Shown here one piece after another: positions 35,856 to 39,528 of a stretch of 39,528 nucleotides of DNA. Both the position numbers and the translations under genes were made by a program. Below the pieces are notes generated by a model. It was not told where the DNA came from. It worked only from the letters and a program-made list of their open reading frames with translations, and searched no databases. Position 1 is the stretch's first letter. The number at the start of each line of letters is the position of its first letter. This stretch comes from Neisseria sp. (GTDB lineage Bacteria > Pseudomonadota > Gammaproteobacteria > Burkholderiales > Neisseriaceae). The DNA lies in assembly GCF_030523955.1 (NCBI RefSeq), contig NZ_JAUNHL010000025.1, positions 1-39,528 of the forward strand. The letters run 5' to 3'.

Positions 35856-36647
35856 ATGTCTGAAAGCAACCGTGACCGCGGTTCGTCCATCACCCGCGTA
35901 TTAGAAATTATCGAAGCGGTGGCCTCTGCCGGCAGACCGCCGGTGCCGCAGGATTTAATCCGTGATTTGCATATCCCCAAACCCAGCCTGCACCGCCTGT
36001 TACAGCTTTTGGAAAGCGAGCAATTCATCCAACAAGATATTCAAGGCGGTATCGTTCCCGGTATCCGTGCGCTGCGTTTAAGCGTAAACATTTGGCAAAA
36101 CAAACACTATAAATTGAGCCGCGAAGCGGTATTGTCTTCGTTGTCGGCCAAAATAGGCGAAACCTGCGGTATTACCGTGCCAAACGGCAGCATGATGTCC
36201 TACACCGACCGCGTGCAAACCAACTGGCCTTTACAGGTTTATCTGCCCAGCGGTACCCAAGTCCCGCTCTACTGCACCGCAGGCGGCAAGCTCTATCTCA
36301 GCACGCTGCCCACAAGCAAACGCCGCCAGCTATTAACCCATATTCCACTGACGCGCATGACAAAAAACACCTTATCAGGCGCATCCGAACTGGAGCAGGA
36401 CGTCAAAGTAACCGAACAGCGCGGCTACGGCACGGATAACGAAGAATTCATCGCCGGCATGGTGGGTTTCGCCGTGCCTATTTACGATGAAGGCGGCCAG
36501 TTTGTCGGCGGACTCTATACGCACGCACCCACTATCCGCAAAAACCTGCCCGATTTGCTTGCCTTCCTGCCTGATATGCAGCAGGCGGCCAAAGAAATCA
36601 GCGCCCTACTGTCTGAAACACATAACAGCCTGAAAAAATCAATCTGA
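35856..36647 (+). CDS. IclR-family transcriptional regulator
   Basis: The 263-residue protein has an N-terminal winged helix (SSITRVLEIIEAVASAGRPP, VPQDLIRDLHIPKPSLHRLL, QLLESEQFIQ) and a C-terminal IclR effector domain (IGETCGITVPNG, LPSGTQVPLYCTAGGKLYLS, GYGTDNEEFIAGMVGFAVPI, YDEGGQFVGGLY). I chose ATG 35856 (MSESNRDRG) because the longer frame adds atypical AT-rich codons. It is divergent from the permease gene, with the GATACAAATTGTATC dyad between them, and the same dyad controls the mmsB/SDR intergenic region. It is therefore the likely regulator of the whole hydroxy-acid cluster, responding to a small acid bound in the effector domain. Confidence 0.92.
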   Translation: MSESNRDRGSSITRVLEIIEAVASAGRPPVPQDLIRDLHIPKPSLHRLLQLLESEQFIQQDIQGGIVPGIRALRLSVNIWQNKHYKLSREAVLSSLSAKIGETCGITVPNGSMMSYTDRVQTNWPLQVYLPSGTQVPLYCTAGGKLYLSTLPTSKRRQLLTHIPLTRMTKNTLSGASELEQDVKVTEQRGYGTDNEEFIAGMVGFAVPIYDEGGQFVGGLYTHAPTIRKNLPDLLAFLPDMQQAAKEISALLSETHNSLKKSI

Positions 36648-36677
36648 ATCAAAGCCCGATGCCTTTTTACAAATTGT

Positions 36678-36845
36678 CTAGGGTCTGCCGACAATTAACC
36701 GGCGAAGCGGTTTTTTAAGGCAAAAACCGCGTATGCAAGGCAAAAAGCACAGCAAGGTTGAACACCTTGCGAGCATTTTTAACGCCGCAGACGGGTTTTT
36801 TTGGCCAAAAACACCGCCGTTGCGTTAATTGTCGACAGACCCTAG
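36678..36845. mobile_element. 160-bp TIR element (MITE-like), copy 2
   Basis: CTAG on both sides with ends GGTCTGCCGACAATTAA and TTAATTGTCGACAGACC. It differs from copy 1 (10460-10627) by about five substitutions and no indels. An AG-type uptake sequence (36844-36855) overlaps the right CTAG. Confidence 0.75.
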
Positions 36846-37297
36846 GCCGTCTGAAATACCCAACCACCGTCATACCCACGCAGGCAGGGATGCATGGATT
36901 GTTGCTCCTGAAACTGTTACATCAAATGTTTCAAAACCGAAAAACATGGTAAATCCCCGGTGATATTATTGGTTCAAACAAAATTCCACATCGGCAAAAA
37001 ACTCTACTATTGAATCAGCGCCTTAGCAAGTTAGGTGCGATATAAAATGCCTGTCTGAAAATATATAAACCAATATTTTCAGACAGGCATTTTCTTGTTT
37101 TTGTCATTTCCTTACAGCAATGGCTTTTTCCTCCGCCCCCATAATACCCGTTTGCTGGTTTCGCCGGCATCCGGGCGCTTCACCCATACGCGCGGGATAA
37201 TTCACCGGCGCACAGTTGCTGGAATGGATGAACGCCGTAGCGAAAGTTAAGCTAATCCGCGATATGAGGCCGTCTGAAAATAAAGTTTTCGCCATAT
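36846..37297. other. Repeat-rich intergenic region
   Basis: It holds an AG-type uptake sequence overlapping the MITE end, a tight TG-type hairpin (37048-37089), the right end of a CREE (about 37230-37265, GCCGTAGCGAAAGTTAAGCT) and another AG-type copy (37267-37278). On the minus strand, two frames between 37100 and 37230 read like a short protein tail (for example VWVKRPDAGETSKRVLWGRR), possibly a gene remnant that I cannot name. Confidence 0.5.
37046..37093. terminator. Uptake-sequence hairpin
   Basis: AAATGCCTGTCTGAAAATAT pairs with ATATTTTCAGACAGGCATTT around an 8-base loop, with a T-run after it. Confidence 0.75.
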
Positions 37298-37440
37298 GAG
37301 ACCTTTGCAAAACCCCCAGATGAGGATGCAGTTCAAGGCGTAGCAGCGCAGCGAGCGCAGACATATCAGATAGATAGGCAAGCGAGCGAGCAGCGCACAA
37401 CGCAGAAATGCGCCGCAGATGGGGGTTTTGCAAAGGTCTC
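37298..37440. mobile_element. 143-bp IS-derived element with GAGACCTTTGCAAAA ends
   Basis: Perfect 21-bp terminal inverted repeats begin GAGACCTTTGCAAAACCCCC and are flanked by CATAT on both sides (37293-37297, 37441-37445), a likely target duplication. The ends resemble those I remember for neisserial IS5-family elements such as IS1106. No transposase frame is inside, so it is a non-autonomous derivative. It abuts the stop codon of mmsB (37445). Confidence 0.75.
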
Positions 37441-37444
37441 CATA

Positions 37445-38368
37445 TCATTCAGGCAACACCTGAGGCAGATACAACCCCAGCACGGCTGAAAAATCCAAAT
37501 CTGCGTTACCCTCTTCGGCGGCAAACCGTTCATACAGCAAACGTGCTTGCCCGCCCATCGGCGTATCTTGCGGCGTATGCCGCGCCAACTCTTCTGCCAA
37601 ACGCAAGTCTTTCAGCATCAGCTTACTCATAAACCCATTGCGGTAGGCCCTACCTGCCGGCGCATTCGGCATTACGCCCGGATAGGGGTTATAACCGTTT
37701 AACACCCAGTTGCCCCCGGAGCTTTTCGCCATAATGTCCGACAATACCGCCGGATCCAGCCCGTTTTGCACCCCCAATGCCACCGCTTCGGCCGTACCCG
37801 CCATCAACACACCCAACAGCATATTGTTGCAGATTTTAGCCACCTGGCCGGCCCCGTGCCCGCCGGCATGGAAAATATTTTTCCCCATCGCCTGCAACAG
37901 CGGCAATATGCGTTCGAAATGCTCCCTTTGCGCCCCTACCATAAAACTAAGCGTGCCTGCCGCCGCCCCGGCTATACCGCCCGATACCGGCGCATCAGCA
38001 AAAGCAATACCGCGCTTGGCAGCTTCGGCTGCCACTAAACGGGCATCTTCGGCGGCAATCGTGCTGCAATCGATGGCAAAAGCACCTTCCGGCAAAACTG
38101 CCAACACCCCCTGTCGCCCTTCGGCGCCCAAATACACACTTTTCACATGTTCGCCGGCAGGAAGCATTGTTAACACGATATCCGCCACAGCAGCCGCTTC
38201 TTGAACAGAACCGCCGTCCCGTGCACCTGCCTCAACCAAAGCAGCCACTGCGGCTGTATTCAAATCCACCACGCTGACAATATAACCGTGTTTCAACAAA
38301 TTAACCGCCATCGGCGCTCCCATATTGCCCAATCCGATAAAAGCAATGTGTTTGACTTGGTTATTCAT
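37445..38368 (-). CDS. mmsB: 3-hydroxyisobutyrate dehydrogenase
   Basis: MmsB oxidises 3-hydroxyisobutyrate to methylmalonate semialdehyde, the substrate of MmsA. The 307-residue beta-hydroxyacid dehydrogenase has the cofactor motif FIGLGNMGAPMA (GLGNMG, 12-17), VLTMLPAGEHV, the substrate motif DAPVSGGIAGAAAGTL, and the catalytic lysine in GAGQVAKICNNMLLG. The C-terminal SKLMLKDLRLAEELA is family-typical. It is divergent from a 3-hydroxybutyrate-dehydrogenase-like SDR, with the IclR dyad 59 bp upstream of its start. An IS-derived element sits exactly at its stop codon; the target duplication includes the first base of the stop triplet (TGA on the minus strand), and the protein looks complete. 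Confidence 0.93.
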   Translation of the reverse strand: MNNQVKHIAFIGLGNMGAPMAVNLLKHGYIVSVVDLNTAAVAALVEAGARDGGSVQEAAAVADIVLTMLPAGEHVKSVYLGAEGRQGVLAVLPEGAFAIDCSTIAAEDARLVAAEAAKRGIAFADAPVSGGIAGAAAGTLSFMVGAQREHFERILPLLQAMGKNIFHAGGHGAGQVAKICNNMLLGVLMAGTAEAVALGVQNGLDPAVLSDIMAKSSGGNWVLNGYNPYPGVMPNAPAGRAYRNGFMSKLMLKDLRLAEELARHTPQDTPMGGQARLLYERFAAEEGNADLDFSAVLGLYLPQVLPE

Positions 38369-38426
38369 TTCTGTTTCTCCTGTATATTTAAATTACTACA
38401 TAACAATCCTACAATAATTGCTAAAT

Positions 38427-38441
38427 GATACAAATTGTATT
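38427..38441. promoter_or_regulatory. Candidate IclR operator, site 2
   Basis: GATACAAATTGTATT, identical to site 1 except for the last base. It lies between the divergent mmsB and SDR starts, about 50-60 bp from each. Confidence 0.75.
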
Positions 38442-38490
38442 ATTTTATGACTAAAATCACAAATTTTGAATAACACGAAGGAGAACCGCC

Positions 38491-39288
38491 ATGAATTCTA
38501 ATAAAACCTATTGCCTACAAGGCAAAACAGCTTTAATTACCGGCGCAGGAGGCGGTATCGGTCGCGCCATTGCCGAACAATATGCCCGTGCAGGTGCATA
38601 TGTGGGCGTGTCCGATATCAATTTGGCAGCCGCCCAACAAACGGTTGAGGCTATCCAATCGCAGGGAGGGCGGGCTATTGCATTAAAAACGGATGTATGC
38701 AGCGAATCCGATGTACAACAAACTACCGACCGGCTGGTGTCTGCCACAGGCCGTTTGGATATTTTGATTTCCAATGCCGGCATCCAAATTATTGCACCTA
38801 TCGACCAACTGTCTTTTTCCGATTGGCAGCGCATGCTCGATATCCACTTGAACGGCGCTTTCCTCACAACCCGGTCTGCCTTGAAATATATGTATCCGCA
38901 AGGTAGCGGCACCGTAATTTATATGGGTTCGGTACACTCCCACGAAGCCAGTCTCTACAAAGCGCCTTACATCACCGCCAAACACGGCTTATTAGGCTTA
39001 ACCCGTGCATTGGCGAAAGAGGGGGCGCAACACGGCGTCCGCGCCCATGCGATTTGCCCGGGCTTTGTCAAAACACCCCTAGTAGAAAAACAGATTCCGG
39101 AACAGGCCCAGGCCAAAGGAATCAGTGAAGAAGAGGTGATTAAAAACATCATGCTGGGCAGCACGGTTGACGGCGAATTCACCACTACTGCCGATATCGC
39201 CCAGCTCGCTTTATTTCTCGCGTCATTCCCGACCAATGTTTTTACCGGACAATCTTTTATTGCCAGCCACGGTTGGGGGATGAAATAA
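38491..39288 (+). CDS. 3-hydroxybutyrate dehydrogenase-like SDR
   Basis: This classical SDR of 265 residues has [12 protein letters not shown] (17-24 region), SNAG, the serine of MGSVHSHEA, and Y160 and K164 in YITAKHG. The C-terminal part matches D-3-hydroxybutyrate dehydrogenases: [54 protein letters not shown] and [12 protein letters not shown]. It would oxidise 3-hydroxybutyrate to acetoacetate with NAD. A GAAGGAGAACC ribosome-binding site precedes the ATG. It shares the IclR-type dyad with mmsB. No CoA transferase or thiolase for acetoacetate is in the window, so either those lie outside or the true substrate is another hydroxy acid. Confidence 0.88.
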   Translation: MNSNKTYCLQGKTALITGAGGGIGRAIAEQYARAGAYVGVSDINLAAAQQTVEAIQSQGGRAIALKTDVCSESDVQQTTDRLVSATGRLDILISNAGIQIIAPIDQLSFSDWQRMLDIHLNGAFLTTRSALKYMYPQGSGTVIYMGSVHSHEASLYKAPYITAKHGLLGLTRALAKEGAQHGVRAHAICPGFVKTPLVEKQIPEQAQAKGISEEEVIKNIMLGSTVDGEFTTTADIAQLALFLASFPTNVFTGQSFIASHGWGMK

Positions 39289-39528
39289 ATCAGCTTTTTA
39301 ATAAAAAGAAACGCTTCCATACCAAGTAATTTAATCATCATTTTTGTATGAATATTAATCATTAATTTAGATGTAAAAAATTGGAGCATTGTTTCCCGTT
39401 TCCGGTACCGTTGTATTTGTTCTCTTCTGGGTAAAAAAACATTTTTGTATTCAAAACTTTTAAATCTTTGCAATTTTTGGCGTAAGGGACAAAATGGGTG
39501 CTAAAAATCCTTGAAAGCCTTATCCTGA
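39289..39528. other. AT-rich tail without a recognisable gene
   Basis: A weak hairpin (CTTTTTA-A-TAAAAAG, 39294-39308) follows the SDR stop and may act as its terminator. The remainder shows no frame I can support. Confidence 0.5.

Noticed and set aside
38967-39473. Minus-strand frame of 168 codons near the right edge
   Set aside because: Mostly antisense to the SDR gene, with an AT-rich extension; no recognisable domain.

Overview
The window looks like a chromosome segment from a Neisseria-type member of the Neisseriaceae (Betaproteobacteria). The strongest sign is the density of DNA uptake sequences. About 30 exact copies of TGCCTGTCTGAA are present (the dialect I recall as TG-wadDUS, from the N. 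wadsworthii/N. shayeganii branch), plus about ten of AGGCCGTCTGAA (AG-DUS). LeuS, FabH, PlsX, PepN and Maf also look neisserial, and Correia-type (CREE/NEMIS) repeats with TATAGYGGATT ends recur. I did not run a database search, so species is inference.

Layout. 1-8 kb is a decay zone. It holds the 3' end of a metallo-beta-lactamase-fold hydrolase, fused remnants of a flavin reductase and a LysR regulator, an intact HxlR regulator divergent from an arginase-family enzyme, a collapsed lipoprotein/NAD-binding gene, a truncated NTP/NDP-exchanger-like gene, and an intact exported flavodoxin. Then come frameshifted ABC-membrane and AttH-like genes, a truncated alpha/beta hydrolase and a LysR gene with its middle deleted. 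8.1-10.2 kb is a tidy tetR-SDR-NAD-binding operon with a visible promoter and palindromic operator. 10.2-12.2 kb is repeat-rich around an OmpA-like lipoprotein. 12.2-14.8 kb is pepN.

15-26 kb carries, on the minus strand, the conserved housekeeping order yceD-rpmF-plsX-fabH-fabD-fabG (ribosomal protein L32 plus fatty-acid/phospholipid synthesis). It is broken up by other genes: patA and a phosphoribosyltransferase between rpmF and plsX, a Wzy/O-antigen-ligase-like membrane protein between fabH and fabD, and two overlapping paralogous glycosyltransferase-like genes between fabD and fabG. The surface-glycan genes are visibly AT-rich. 26-31 kb has maf, an RsmI-like methylase, tRNA-Pro(CGG), leuS and aroQ.

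31.4-39.3 kb is a catabolic cluster: mmsA, an iron-type alcohol dehydrogenase and a GntP-type permease on one strand, a divergent IclR regulator, then mmsB divergent from a 3-hydroxybutyrate-dehydrogenase-like SDR. The same 15-bp palindrome (GATACAAATTGTATC, one mismatch in the second copy) lies in both divergent promoter regions. This suggests one IclR regulon for import and oxidation of short hydroxy acids.

Mobile and repetitive DNA: seven or more CREE-like elements, some nested; a roughly 160-bp terminal-inverted-repeat element in two near-identical copies at CTAG sites plus degraded copies; a 143-bp element with GAGACCTTTGCAAAA ends abutting the mmsB stop; and many uptake-sequence hairpins acting as terminators. 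I found no phage, CRISPR array or defence system.
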